Source of the DNA: Eubacterium sp. CAG:841 | Lineage (GTDB): Bacteria; Bacillota; Clostridia; Oscillospirales; CAG-272 | Direction of reading: 5' to 3' | Assembly: GCA_000437375.1 (NCBI GenBank) | Contig: FR898226.1 | Coordinates: forward strand, 100,636 to 150,692 | DNA: 50,057 nucleotides | Part shown: piece by piece, positions 24,291-33,480 of the stretch | How positions within the stretch are numbered: the stretch's first letter is position 1 | Layout: the number at the start of each line of letters is the position of its first letter | Translations under genes and position numbers: made by a program | The notes under the pieces: model-generated | Databases searched by the model: none | What the model was told of the DNA's origin: nothing | The model's input: the letters and a program-made list of their open reading frames with translations, nothing else

Positions 24291-25547
24291 ATGCAAACTC
24301 AAGAAATACTTATAAGAGCCAAAAACGCAGCAAAGGAAATGCACAAATTCGGGACCGACGATATCAATCTGGCGCTTGAATATATGGCAGATGCACTTAT
24401 TGAAAATACAGACGTTATATTGTCTAAAAACAAAATCGATGTTGATGCGGCACGTGGTAAGATAAGTGACGTTATGATAGATCGGCTGGCTCTTGACGAA
24501 AGTCGCATAAACGGAATGGCAAAGGGAATACTCGACGTAGCAAAACTGCCTTCTCCCGTAGGAAATATACTTGATAAAGTAAAGCGTCCGAACGGGCTTA
24601 TAATTGAGAAAATAAGTGTGCCTATGGGAGTTATCGCTATAATCTACGAAAGCCGCCCTAACGTTACTTCCGATGCAGCATCACTTGCACTGAAAAGCGG
24701 TAATGTGTGTATACTTCGCGGCGGAAAAGAAGCTTATAACTCATCAAAAGCAATTACGGAAGCACTCAGATATGGGCTTGAAAAAGCAGGCTTGCCCAAG
24801 GATGCGGTTCAGATGGTCGATGATATTTCAAGAGAAAGCGCAAAAGAGCTCATGCTTGCCAAGGGATACGTTGATCTGCTTATACCGAGAGGTGGTGCAG
24901 GTCTTATCCGCACCTGTGTCGAAAATGCGGTTGTTCCTTGTATTGAAACAGGAACAGGAATATGCCACATTTATATTGACAAAGATGCAGATTTTTCAAA
25001 AGCGCTTTCTATAGTAGAAAATGCAAAGACAAGTCGTCCTTCCGTTTGTAATGCTGCAGAGGTTTGTCTTGTCCATAAAAATATAGCATCAGAGTTTCTT
25101 CCGCTTTTGAAAAAGCGTCTTGTCGACGACAGAGCGGAAAAAGGATTAAAGCCTGTAATACTCAAGTGTGATACCGTCGCGCTGAATTATATTGATGCAA
25201 CACAAGCGGAAACAAGTGATTTCGACACCGAATTTCTTGACTATGTCATGGCTGTAAAAGTAGTGGATTCTGCACAAGATGCGGTAGAGCATATTGCGGC
25301 ACATTCAACAGCACATAGCGAAGCCATAATTACGGAAAACAAGACTACAGCCGACTATTTTCTTTCAAATGTTGACAGCGCCGCAGTATATGTCAATGCT
25401 TCAACACGTTTTACCGACGGAGGAGAGTTCGGACTTGGCTGCGAAATGGGAATATCCACACAAAAATTACATGCACGCGGGCCTATTGGTCTTCGTGAAC
25501 TTACAACATATAAATATATTATTCACGGCAACGGTCAGATTCGCTGA
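24291..25547 (+). CDS. proA: Glutamate-5-semialdehyde dehydrogenase (gamma-glutamyl phosphate reductase)
   Basis: A 418-residue enzyme that reduces gamma-glutamyl phosphate with NADPH. Typical segments are PMGVIAIIYESRPNVTSDAA (starting near residue 108), LRGGKEAYNSSKAI, LIPRGGAGLI and SRPSVCNAAEVCLVH, which carries the catalytic cysteine, plus GGEFGLGCEMGISTQKLHAR near the end. The start at 24291 follows the proB stop by 5 bases; the longer frame inside proB is not used. proC lies 17 bases downstream, so the whole pathway is one operon. Confidence 0.97.
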   Translation: MQTQEILIRAKNAAKEMHKFGTDDINLALEYMADALIENTDVILSKNKIDVDAARGKISDVMIDRLALDESRINGMAKGILDVAKLPSPVGNILDKVKRPNGLIIEKISVPMGVIAIIYESRPNVTSDAASLALKSGNVCILRGGKEAYNSSKAITEALRYGLEKAGLPKDAVQMVDDISRESAKELMLAKGYVDLLIPRGGAGLIRTCVENAVVPCIETGTGICHIYIDKDADFSKALSIVENAKTSRPSVCNAAEVCLVHKNIASEFLPLLKKRLVDDRAEKGLKPVILKCDTVALNYIDATQAETSDFDTEFLDYVMAVKVVDSAQDAVEHIAAHSTAHSEAIITENKTTADYFLSNVDSAAVYVNASTRFTDGGEFGLGCEMGISTQKLHARGPIGLRELTTYKYIIHGNGQIR

Positions 25548-25564
25548 GTGAAAAGGAGAAAAAA

Positions 25565-26368
25565 ATGCTTAAGATCGGATTTATAGGCGCAGGAAATATG
25601 GGATATGCGCTTGCAAAAGCTGTAAAAAACAGCGCAGTTGATACCCGAATTTATATATCAAACAGAACTAAAGAAAAAGCTGAAAAAGTAGCCTCAGAAC
25701 TTGGAATATTGGCTTCAACAAATGAGGAAATAGCCGAAAACTGTGATATTATTTTCTTTGCCGTAAAGCCTAATATATTGCCTAAAATGATAGATGGCAT
25801 AAAAGGAATTCTTTCCAAACGCAATAATTTTACAGTGGTAAGTATGGCGGCGGGTATAAATATTGAAAAATTAACTTCTTATCTTGATTTTTCGTGTCCT
25901 ATTATAAGAATTATGCCGAATACTCCTGTTTCAATAGGAGAAGGGATGATTTTATGGTGCGCTAATGAGCTTGTGGGCGATAAAACAAAAGCACTTTTTA
26001 ATGATATTCTCGAAAAATCGGGAATTCTTGACGAAATAAATGAATCTCTTATCGATGCGGGAAGTGCTGTTTCCGGTTGCGGGCCGGCATTTGTATATAT
26101 GTTTATTGAAGCTTTTTCAGATGGCGCGGTAGAATGCGGTCTCTCGCGCGAAAAAGCGCAAAACTATGCGGTTCAAACACTTATAGGTGCGTCTTCGATG
26201 GTTAGCAAAAGCGGTATGCATCCGGGAAAGCTGAAAGATGCAGTATGCAGTCCCGGCGGTTCAACTATCGCAGGTGTCCATGCACTTGAAAACGGGGCTT
26301 TCCGTGCAACCGTTATGAACGCTGTAAAGGCATCGTTCGATAAAACGAAAAAGCTTGGAGACTCGTAA
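25565..26368 (+). CDS. proC: Pyrroline-5-carboxylate reductase
   Basis: A 267-residue enzyme that completes proline synthesis by reducing pyrroline-5-carboxylate with NAD(P)H. The Rossmann motif IGAGNMGYAL is at residues 7-16, IRIMPNTPVSIGEG is in the middle, and the C-terminal family signature runs from LKDAVCSPGGSTIAGVHALE. AAGGAG precedes the ATG. It is the last gene of proBAC; no ordinary terminator follows, but a hairpin-rich region starts directly after the stop. Confidence 0.97.
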   Translation: MLKIGFIGAGNMGYALAKAVKNSAVDTRIYISNRTKEKAEKVASELGILASTNEEIAENCDIIFFAVKPNILPKMIDGIKGILSKRNNFTVVSMAAGINIEKLTSYLDFSCPIIRIMPNTPVSIGEGMILWCANELVGDKTKALFNDILEKSGILDEINESLIDAGSAVSGCGPAFVYMFIEAFSDGAVECGLSREKAQNYAVQTLIGASSMVSKSGMHPGKLKDAVCSPGGSTIAGVHALENGAFRATVMNAVKASFDKTKKLGDS

Positions 26369-26373
26369 AGCAA

Positions 26374-26546
26374 GAGCGAACTTCTGTGCAAACAGAAAAT
26401 ACGGACGAGTGAGTGGTAGCAGAAAACAAAGAACCTGCCCACTTACGCAAAACGACTATTTTGTAAGCGAAGAGAGCGTGTTCCGAAAGGAATGAACGAG
26501 AGGGGAACACGCTCGCGGAGCGTTAATTACACGGGAAATAAGCTCC
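26374..26546 (+). ncRNA. Candidate structured RNA or palindromic repeat after proC
   Basis: This covers the first half of the 322-bp gap 26369-26690, which has no credible gene. Helices seen by eye: TTCTGT-GCAA-ACAGAA with a GNRA tetraloop (26382-26397); GTGAGTGG-TA-GCAG pairing with CTGC-CCACTTAC (26409-26446); CAAAA-N6-TTTTG (26448-26463); an 11-bp perfect stem GAGCGTGTTCC/GGAACACGCTC (26474-26514); GGAGC/GCTCC (26517-26546). Some pairings compete: CTTAC/GTAAG with the second helix, and CGCTC/GAGCG with the fourth. No T tract follows. It may be a 3'-UTR element, an independent RNA or an interspersed repeat; no known family recognised. Confidence 0.35.
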
Positions 26547-26621
26547 TTAAATGCGACTGTATGCCTATATAGTGAATTATACAAAATAGAAATTTTATAT
26601 AAATCAGGGAAGTAAATAAAA

Positions 26622-26680
26622 TAAAAAGCCGGATAAATCAAAGCTATTTTTCAAGTCTTGCTCTTATTCCGGTTTTTATT
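26622..26680. terminator. Bidirectional terminator between proC region and flippase gene
   Basis: AAAAAGCCGGATAA pairs imperfectly with TTATTCCGGTTTTT across a long loop, with A/T runs on both sides. The rest of the gap (26547-26621) is AT-rich and shows nothing else. Confidence 0.65.
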
Positions 26681-26690
26681 ATAATTTTGT

Positions 26691-28307
26691 TTATTTCATT
26701 AAATGCATTTTTACAAGCGCTTTATATATTTTTTCTCCGTGCGGAAATATCATTATATCATCACGATTAAATTCTTTTAACACAAAAAGAAAAATAAAAT
26801 ACGCAAATACTGTAAGCACAATTGATATGACAGTTCCTACGGTCGGATGTCCTGCGCGGTATATTGCATTATATGAAGTTAAAGTTAATATTGAAGCAAA
26901 TCCCGACGCAACAATAGGCTTTATAATAAGTTTGAAAATATTTATTTCAGAGCTTACATATTTAAGCACAAACATAAAATTTACTGCCGCCATAACGAAA
27001 TAGCTTACAAGAGTTCCTATAGGAGCACCCAAAATACCAATTGATTTAATAGACATAAGTGCACAGCTCACAACTGCTTTAGCTACTATTCCGCAGACCA
27101 TCGATATTATGGGTTTTCTTTGATAATGACAAGCTTGAAGTGCTGCAGACGTAACCGTGAGTATCGCCGAAAAGAATATTGCCGGTGATAATATTGACAA
27201 AAGCGGTGCTGCGCTGTTTACGGAAGCTTCGTTTGAAAATAAAAGTCCCAATATCGGCTTAGACATAAGTGCCATTCCGATTGCACATGGTATGGAAATT
27301 ATTACCGTCATTTTCACTGAAGCACTGAGTACGCTTCTTTCTTTTATTTTATTTTCAGCTGCTCTGGCGGCGGATAGTGCCGGTGCAAGAGATGTTGAAA
27401 TAGGATAAATAAATGCTGACGGTAAATGAAAAAGCGTTACTGCAAGTGTTGTATAATTTCCATATGCGGCTTCAGCCGCTTCTGCAGAAGAATATCGCTT
27501 TATAATATTTATTATTGTAAATGTATCTATTGTGCTGGTCAAATTAAGCGCTACTGAGCTTAGCATAACCGGTACGGATATAAGAAGCAGATTTTTAAGT
27601 ATTTTCTTTGACGAGGAAACAGTTCCGTCATCCTCTGCAAGCGTATAGCTGTAGTCCTGTTTGTGTAAAAATTTTGCACATATAAGAAAAACCAACCCAC
27701 AAGCTTCACCTATCGCAACGCCTGCTATCGCGTATGCCGCACAGATTTCTATACTTTTTCCCGTTCTTACAGCCCATGTTCCAAGAACTATTCCTAAAAT
27801 AAATTTGCCTGCAGATTCTATTATTTCAGAGCATGCTGTGGGAAACATATTTTGGTGTCCCTGAAAATATCCGCGTATGGAACTTGATATACAGATAAGA
27901 AAAAGCGTTGGTGATATCGCCATTATAGCCCAGCTGGCATCAGCAGAACCCATGAGCTTTGCAAGTCCGCCCGCACCAAACAGCATTATAGAGGTTCCTA
28001 TCGTTCCAAGAATAAAAAATAAGCAGACCGCTGTGCGGAATATCCGCCTGACTTCAGCTTTTTTCCCTTTTACTCTTGCTTCCGAAACCATCATTGAAAT
28101 TGCTGTCGGAAGCCCTGCTGTTGACACAAGATACAATGTTGTAAACAGATTATAAGCTATATTGAAATAACTCATGCCTCTGTCTCCCAAAAGGTCATGC
28201 AGAGGTATTTTGAATAAAACCCCTATGACTTTTACAATTATATTGGATATCATCAATATGATCACGCCAACAATAAGTCGTGGTTCTTTGGCTTTGTTTT
28301 TCTGCAT
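26691..28307 (-). CDS. SpoVB-like polysaccharide/lipid flippase (MOP superfamily)
   Basis: A 538-residue protein with about 14 membrane helices of the MATE/PST/MurJ superfamily, related to SpoVB/YtgP, which flip lipid-linked wall or polysaccharide precursors. The opening (IISNIIVKVIGVLFKIPLH-like pattern), SYFNIAYNLFTTLYLVSTAG, LPTAISMMVSEARVKGK and SSIRGYFQGHQNMFPTACS are family hallmarks. CGAAAGG precedes the ATG. It lies 97 bp after the uridine-kinase-like gene, so it may be the last gene of the long operon or have its own promoter. A sporulation role in cortex assembly is possible but not shown. Confidence 0.88.
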   Translation of the reverse strand: MQKNKAKEPRLIVGVIILMISNIIVKVIGVLFKIPLHDLLGDRGMSYFNIAYNLFTTLYLVSTAGLPTAISMMVSEARVKGKKAEVRRIFRTAVCLFFILGTIGTSIMLFGAGGLAKLMGSADASWAIMAISPTLFLICISSSIRGYFQGHQNMFPTACSEIIESAGKFILGIVLGTWAVRTGKSIEICAAYAIAGVAIGEACGLVFLICAKFLHKQDYSYTLAEDDGTVSSSKKILKNLLLISVPVMLSSVALNLTSTIDTFTIINIIKRYSSAEAAEAAYGNYTTLAVTLFHLPSAFIYPISTSLAPALSAARAAENKIKERSVLSASVKMTVIISIPCAIGMALMSKPILGLLFSNEASVNSAAPLLSILSPAIFFSAILTVTSAALQACHYQRKPIISMVCGIVAKAVVSCALMSIKSIGILGAPIGTLVSYFVMAAVNFMFVLKYVSSEINIFKLIIKPIVASGFASILTLTSYNAIYRAGHPTVGTVISIVLTVFAYFIFLFVLKEFNRDDIMIFPHGEKIYKALVKMHLMK

Positions 28308-28404
28308 TGCTTTACCTTTCGGAACTTAATTATTATTCGGATGCCATATATAAATACTATTCATTTCAGAAGTAATATATTCTGATATTAATAATTGAAA
28401 AATA

Positions 28405-29298
28405 TTATTCTTTGCCTATAAATTCCCTGAATACCGAGTCTCCCGGAATCAAGTGTGATGGCATCTCCGGAACGTTTTCGTATCTTTGTTTGAGCTCTTC
28501 AAATATTCTAAATTCATCTTTATTGCATAAATCATAATTTATAGATTCAAGTATATAATTTTTCATAACGTTTATCTCGTAAAGCATAAGCGAATTTATA
28601 ACAAAATCAGCTTTTTTACCTTCCGGAATAATAACCTTTTCCTCATTTGCAACAACATCGTCCCAAAGTCCTATAGTTCTTGCGGGAGACGATGAGCGAA
28701 ATTTGTAATCGCGAACAAGTCTGCGCACAAAACGTATATCTCTTCCTGAAAAATAATGTCCATAAGCCATAACATCTTCTGAGACGCTTATATAAATTGT
28801 TTTTCTTTTTTCATTTGGAATGTGGCAAAGGATTTCAGGATACATTGCCTGAATTCCTTCGAAAACAATAATCTCATTTTCCGCAAGTCTGTGAGGATGA
28901 TAACCACTTCTTGTCTCTGTGCTAAAGTCAAAAGTTGGAAGCTGCGCTTCCCTGCCGCCTGTAAGTTCTGCAACACATTTGCCAAAATATTCAAGATCTA
29001 TTGCGGCTGCCGATTCAAAGTCAGGCTTTGGTTCATCTTTTATTCTGTCCCTGTAAAAATCGTCTATAGAAACGACTTCCGCTTGCTTTCCGTATTTTGC
29101 GAGTTCCTTGAAAAGTATAGCTGCCGTCGTTGTTTTTCCGGAGCAAGAAGGCCCGGAAAGCATAATAAATCTAATATTTTTATCAGATGATATTTTTTCT
29201 GCTGTATCAATTATTTGTGCTTTATAATTGTCTTCGCACAAAAGAATGAAGTCTTTCATTTCAGCTTCATTGTTAAAGAATTTTTCGTAATTTATCAC
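28405..29298 (-). CDS. Uridine-kinase-like nucleoside kinase
   Basis: A 297-residue P-loop kinase. The Walker A motif GPSCSGKT is at residues 49-56, SIDDFYRDR supplies the acidic substrate-binding residues, and RFVRRLVRDYKFRSSSPART is the lid region. An N-terminal extension of about 40 residues precedes the kinase core, as in a Bacillota subgroup where the kinase is linked to a TGS domain; no TGS is present here. Uridine or cytidine is the family substrate; this subgroup's substrate is not settled. It starts 13 bases after hemZ. Confidence 0.8.
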   Translation of the reverse strand: MINYEKFFNNEAEMKDFILLCEDNYKAQIIDTAEKISSDKNIRFIMLSGPSCSGKTTTAAILFKELAKYGKQAEVVSIDDFYRDRIKDEPKPDFESAAAIDLEYFGKCVAELTGGREAQLPTFDFSTETRSGYHPHRLAENEIIVFEGIQAMYPEILCHIPNEKRKTIYISVSEDVMAYGHYFSGRDIRFVRRLVRDYKFRSSSPARTIGLWDDVVANEEKVIIPEGKKADFVINSLMLYEINVMKNYILESINYDLCNKDEFRIFEELKQRYENVPEMPSHLIPGDSVFREFIGKE

Positions 29299-29311
29299 TA
29301 TGAAACACTCC

Positions 29312-30790
29312 TTATGAATTCTGTGAGTAAAATTCTTCCATTGTCCTTAATTTATTCTGTCCTTTTTCATTCTCCTTGTCAGACAAATATTCATACGGAT
29401 ATTTGTAGTCAAAGATTCTTTCTATTTTTCCTCCTGCAGTAGAAACAAGTTTCGATACGGCTCCCGCGCCAACAGAAAAAATAGAATGAACTTCCTCCAT
29501 CATATATATATTGTAACGTCCCTCTGTACCGGGCAATGCAAAGCCTACGTTTTCAAGATTATCTACCGTGTTTTTCTGTCTGTATATATAATAAGGTATA
29601 TACCCTGCATTTTTACAGGCAAGTTGAGTATAGTCCACGCATTTTGTGGTTTCACTGAATGTATTGCAGATATCGCCCGCATGGCTCGCAAAATCAGCTG
29701 CGCTCTTTATACAAAGCGTATGTACAGTGATATTATCGGGACGAAGTTCGATTATTTTATCTACTGTTTCAGAAAAACTACGGAAGCCCTCAGACGGTAG
29801 TCCTGCTATAAGATCTGTATTTACATGCTTTATGCCGGAATTTTTAACAAGATCGTATGCACGGAAAAAATCATCCACAGTGTGATGACGGCCGATTATT
29901 TCAAGTACGGCGGGATTAAGTGTTTGCGGATTTACGCTTACTCTTGTCACGCCACCGTTTTTAATGACTGTAAGTTTTTCCTGTGTTATAGTATCCGGAC
30001 GTCCGGCTTCAAGCGTAAATTCTTCAAGACCATGAGTGTCTATGCACGAATTTATGACATCAAGAAGTTTTTTCAGTTGTTTTTCATCAAGAGTTGTCGG
30101 CGTTCCTCCGCCTATATACACGGTTGAAACAGTAAGTCCGAGCCTTTTTATTTCTTCGAATATGTCCTTTATATCATTGCACAGTTTTATAATATAATCG
30201 TCTATCAATGAAAGAAGCTTTGAAGAAGTAAATGAAACAAAACTGCAATAGCTGCATCTGGAAGGACAAAAAGGAATTGAAATATATACACTGCATGTTT
30301 TGGGATCAAGCTTTGAGATTATCTTTTTTTCTGTTGCTGCAATATCTGTTACAAGTGAGGCTTTCTTAGGGGAGACCAAATATTCCTTTGTCATATGACT
30401 TTTTACTTCGGTCTTTGTTTCGCCCGACGAAAGACCTCTCAAGGCGAGTTTGGCAGGTCTTACTCCTGTGAGTATGCCCCACTGAGGAGTTACTCCGAGA
30501 AGTGCTTTCCCTGCAGAAAAAAACGCTTTTCCGCAGGCTATACGTTTTAATGTATAGTCTGTATATTTGCCGGTATTAGGCTCCGAATAACTTTTTGTTA
30601 TACTCTTCCCTCCCGAAGACAAACTTACAGTTGCTGTCACTCCGTTTTCATCAGATGTTATATCTACTATTGCTTCCGGTGAGCCTTCGGGCGCTGTATC
30701 GCATTTTGAAAACTTTGATGCAGGAAAAAAGAGCAGACAAAGCGTTTGAACATAATATTCATTTATATCTCCATTTACGGTAAGTTTCAT
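29312..30790 (-). CDS. hemZ: Oxygen-independent coproporphyrinogen-like dehydrogenase HemZ
   Basis: A 492-residue radical SAM protein. After an N-terminal domain of about 165 residues, SIPFCPSRCSYCSF provides the CxxxCxxC cluster that binds [4Fe-4S] and SAM. Then follow VYIGGGTPT, a TLEAGRPDT strand and VSVNPQTLN, as in HemN/HemZ proteins. Family members are assigned to decarboxylation of coproporphyrinogen III in haem synthesis, but in many anaerobes without a full haem pathway this is uncertain, and haem handling or another reaction is possible. Its start overlaps the dtd stop by 4 bases. Confidence 0.88.
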   Translation of the reverse strand: MKLTVNGDINEYYVQTLCLLFFPASKFSKCDTAPEGSPEAIVDITSDENGVTATVSLSSGGKSITKSYSEPNTGKYTDYTLKRIACGKAFFSAGKALLGVTPQWGILTGVRPAKLALRGLSSGETKTEVKSHMTKEYLVSPKKASLVTDIAATEKKIISKLDPKTCSVYISIPFCPSRCSYCSFVSFTSSKLLSLIDDYIIKLCNDIKDIFEEIKRLGLTVSTVYIGGGTPTTLDEKQLKKLLDVINSCIDTHGLEEFTLEAGRPDTITQEKLTVIKNGGVTRVSVNPQTLNPAVLEIIGRHHTVDDFFRAYDLVKNSGIKHVNTDLIAGLPSEGFRSFSETVDKIIELRPDNITVHTLCIKSAADFASHAGDICNTFSETTKCVDYTQLACKNAGYIPYYIYRQKNTVDNLENVGFALPGTEGRYNIYMMEEVHSIFSVGAGAVSKLVSTAGGKIERIFDYKYPYEYLSDKENEKGQNKLRTMEEFYSQNS

Positions 30791-31263
30791 TTTATAACAT
30801 CCTTTTTAAGAAGTACTTCACTGTCCATAACTATTGTTATTGGACCATCGTTATTTATTGTATACATCATTTTTGCTCCGAAAACACCGGTTTGAACGTT
30901 GCAGACGGATTTTCTTAGTTCTGATACAAAAAATTCGTACAGTTCATTTGCTCTTTCAGGTAATTCTGCATCAAAATATTCCGGACGGTTTCCGTGTGAA
31001 TAATTTGCACAGAGTGTGAAATTAGATACAACTATCGCGCTGCCGCCTACATCTGTAATTGAAAGATTAAGTTTGTCATTTTCATCAGAAAATATGCGCA
31101 GTTTTGCGATTTTTGTCGCCAAAGCGGAGGCGTCACGTTCGCTGTCGCCTTTTCTGACTCCGAGCAGTATCGCAAGTCCCGAGTCTATTTTGCCTGTAAG
31201 TACATCGTTTGAAATAACCTGAGCCGAACTGACCCTCTGTATAACGGCACGCACAGTTGTCAA
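30787..31263 (-). CDS. dtd: D-aminoacyl-tRNA deacylase
   Basis: A 158-residue proofreading enzyme that removes D-amino acids (and glycine from tRNA-Ala) from tRNA. The chiral pocket motifs are present: VVSNFTLCAN corresponds to the SQFTL segment and NDGPITIVMDS to the cross-subunit Gly-cisPro motif. The N-terminal RAVIQRVSSAQV is typical. It overlaps the relA stop by a few bases and hemZ by four, so translation is coupled. The dtd-after-relA order is common in Bacillota. Confidence 0.95.
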   Translation of the reverse strand: MTTVRAVIQRVSSAQVISNDVLTGKIDSGLAILLGVRKGDSERDASALATKIAKLRIFSDENDKLNLSITDVGGSAIVVSNFTLCANYSHGNRPEYFDAELPERANELYEFFVSELRKSVCNVQTGVFGAKMMYTINNDGPITIVMDSEVLLKKDVIK

Positions 31264-33476
31264 CCTCCGTTCTTTGCATATCCGCGCTCTACTGCAACTA
31301 CGTCTTTTATGCTTTTTAGTCTTGCCATTATGCTATTGAAATGGGCAAGATTTTTGCACGCTACAGCTATATTGAATACTATCTCGCCTCCGGCGCGTTT
31401 CTGAGTGTTTATCTGTATTATAGAGACTTTCATATCAGCAAGAGTTGTGCTTATATCTGCGAGCATTGATATTCTGTCTTCTGTAATGACTTGCATAAGC
31501 GCTTCATATTGAGCGTGCTTTGAATCGGTCTCGTCAACTTCTTTCCATTCAACATTTACAAATCTGTCGTTTTCCTTTGATATTGAATTAAGCACGTTTG
31601 GACAATCTACCTTGTGTACGGAAATGCCGTATCCTTTTGTTATAAATCCAACTATATTATCGCCCGGAAGTGGATTGCAACACTTTGCAAATTTCACCTG
31701 ACAGCCTTCAACTCCGTCAACTATAACACTCCCGTATGAGTGCGAAGAACGCGGCCTCTGAACAGTTTGTACCTGTGTTACATCTGTTATTTTGACTTCC
31801 GGCTCGGGCATTACAACACGCTCGAACTCTTCTTTGAGGCGTGATCCTACGGTTGTCATACTTATGCCACCGTAACCAAGCATACCGAAAAGATCTTCAG
31901 GAGAGTTCATCCCGAGCCGTGATGCTACTTTGCCTGTAATTTCGTTAAACTGTTCATCGGTAACATGCACAGGTGATATTCTGCGAAGCTCCGTTTGGAT
32001 TTCATTCTTCCCTGCTTCAATATTTTCGGCACGTTTTTCTTTTTTGAACCATTGACGTATTTTAGCTCTTGCTTCGCTTGTGCAGGCAACTTTGAGCCAA
32101 TCTCTGCTCGGTCCTTTGGATGCGGAAGATGTAATTATCTCGACGATTTCGCCGTTGTTGAGCTTTCGATCGATAGGCACGATCATACCGTTGACCTTTG
32201 CACCTATCATTCTGTTTCCTACCGCTGAATGAATGTGATATGCAAAGTCTATACAGTTTGCATTCTGCGGGAGCGTTATAACATCACCTTTAGGCGTAAA
32301 TACAAACGTCTCGTCCTGAAATATATCTATTTTCAGTGCGTCTATAAATTCATCCGGATCTGCGGTGCTTGATTCATTTTCTATAAGTTTGGCTATCCAC
32401 TCAAGCTTGCGGTCAAGATCACCGTCGCCTTTGTCGCCCGATTTATATTTCCAATGCGCGGCAATACCGTATTCAGCTATCTGATGCATTTCCCATGTTC
32501 TTATCTGAACTTCAAAAGGAATGCCGTCTCTGCCTATTACGGTAGTGTGTAGCGAGCGGTACATATTAGGCTTCGGTATGGAAATATAGTCTTTGAAACG
32601 TCCGGGCATTGAATTGAACATCTCATGGATTATTCCAAGCGCTGTGTAACATTCAAGCTCGGTATTTACGATTATTCTTATGGCATAAAAATCGTAAATT
32701 TCATCAAAACTTTTGTTTTGATTATACATTTTTTTATATATGCTGTAAACGGATTTTACGCGACCTTCAAGTGTGCATTTTATTCCGTTTTCGTTCATTT
32801 TTTCATGAATAAGCTTTCGTGTCTTGTTTATAAAGTCACGATTTTCACCGAATTTTCGTTCTATATCTGCGCTTACTTCCTCATATCCTATGGGATCAAG
32901 ATAAGAAAGCGCAAGATTTTCAAGTTCCTGCTTGATTCTTTGCATACCGAGCCTGTGTGCAAGCGGAGCGTAAACATGCATTGTTTCAAGCGCTATCGTG
33001 CGTCGCTTGTTCTCCGGCTGAGCATCGAGTGTACGCATATTGTGCAGGCGGTCGGCAAGCTTTATAAATATTACCCGCACGTCTTTTGCCATTGCAAGAA
33101 ACATCTTGCGAAGGCTCTCCATATGTGCGTCCTCTTTGTCTTCGATACGGATCTGGACAAGTTTCGTCAACCCGTCGACAAGTTCTGCAACCTGTGGGCC
33201 GAATTCTTTTTTAATTTTCTCAATATCAATTTTATCTGCACAGTCTTCAAGTGTGTCATGAAGCAACGCAGCGCATATCGAATCGGTATCAAGCTCTAGT
33301 CCCGCCACTATTTCAGCAACGGCTACGGGATGGCAAATATATTCTTCTCCGCTTTTACGGTATTGCCCTTCGTGCAGTTGCTTTGCATATTCGTATGCCT
33401 TTGTTATTTTTTCTATATTATATTTTTTTCCTGTATTTTCGAGAATAAATAGTAGTCTGTCAATTCCTGAAAACAT
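31260..33476 (-). CDS. relA: Bifunctional (p)ppGpp synthetase/hydrolase
   Basis: A 738-residue long-form Rel protein controlling the stringent response. Domains in order: HD hydrolase with HDTLEDC near residue 70; synthetase with DFYAIRIIVN, and YRSLHTTVIG and EYGIAAHWKYK around residues 305-345; TGS with VFTPKGDVITLP near 395; a helical/zinc-finger region with FAKCCNPLPGDNIVGF near 600; and a C-terminal ACT domain. HD and synthetase motifs both look intact. GAGGT in the recJ end precedes the ATG. Placed between recJ and dtd in the cdaA operon. Ribosome-sensed starvation should regulate its activity, not visible at DNA level. Confidence 0.97.
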   Translation of the reverse strand: MFSGIDRLLFILENTGKKYNIEKITKAYEYAKQLHEGQYRKSGEEYICHPVAVAEIVAGLELDTDSICAALLHDTLEDCADKIDIEKIKKEFGPQVAELVDGLTKLVQIRIEDKEDAHMESLRKMFLAMAKDVRVIFIKLADRLHNMRTLDAQPENKRRTIALETMHVYAPLAHRLGMQRIKQELENLALSYLDPIGYEEVSADIERKFGENRDFINKTRKLIHEKMNENGIKCTLEGRVKSVYSIYKKMYNQNKSFDEIYDFYAIRIIVNTELECYTALGIIHEMFNSMPGRFKDYISIPKPNMYRSLHTTVIGRDGIPFEVQIRTWEMHQIAEYGIAAHWKYKSGDKGDGDLDRKLEWIAKLIENESSTADPDEFIDALKIDIFQDETFVFTPKGDVITLPQNANCIDFAYHIHSAVGNRMIGAKVNGMIVPIDRKLNNGEIVEIITSSASKGPSRDWLKVACTSEARAKIRQWFKKEKRAENIEAGKNEIQTELRRISPVHVTDEQFNEITGKVASRLGMNSPEDLFGMLGYGGISMTTVGSRLKEEFERVVMPEPEVKITDVTQVQTVQRPRSSHSYGSVIVDGVEGCQVKFAKCCNPLPGDNIVGFITKGYGISVHKVDCPNVLNSISKENDRFVNVEWKEVDETDSKHAQYEALMQVITEDRISMLADISTTLADMKVSIIQINTQKRAGGEIVFNIAVACKNLAHFNSIMARLKSIKDVVAVERGYAKNGG

Positions 33477-33480
33477 TTGG

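Noticed and set aside
32625..33299. A 224-codon open frame opposite relA
   Set aside because: Antisense to motif-bearing relA sequence and without a start signal.
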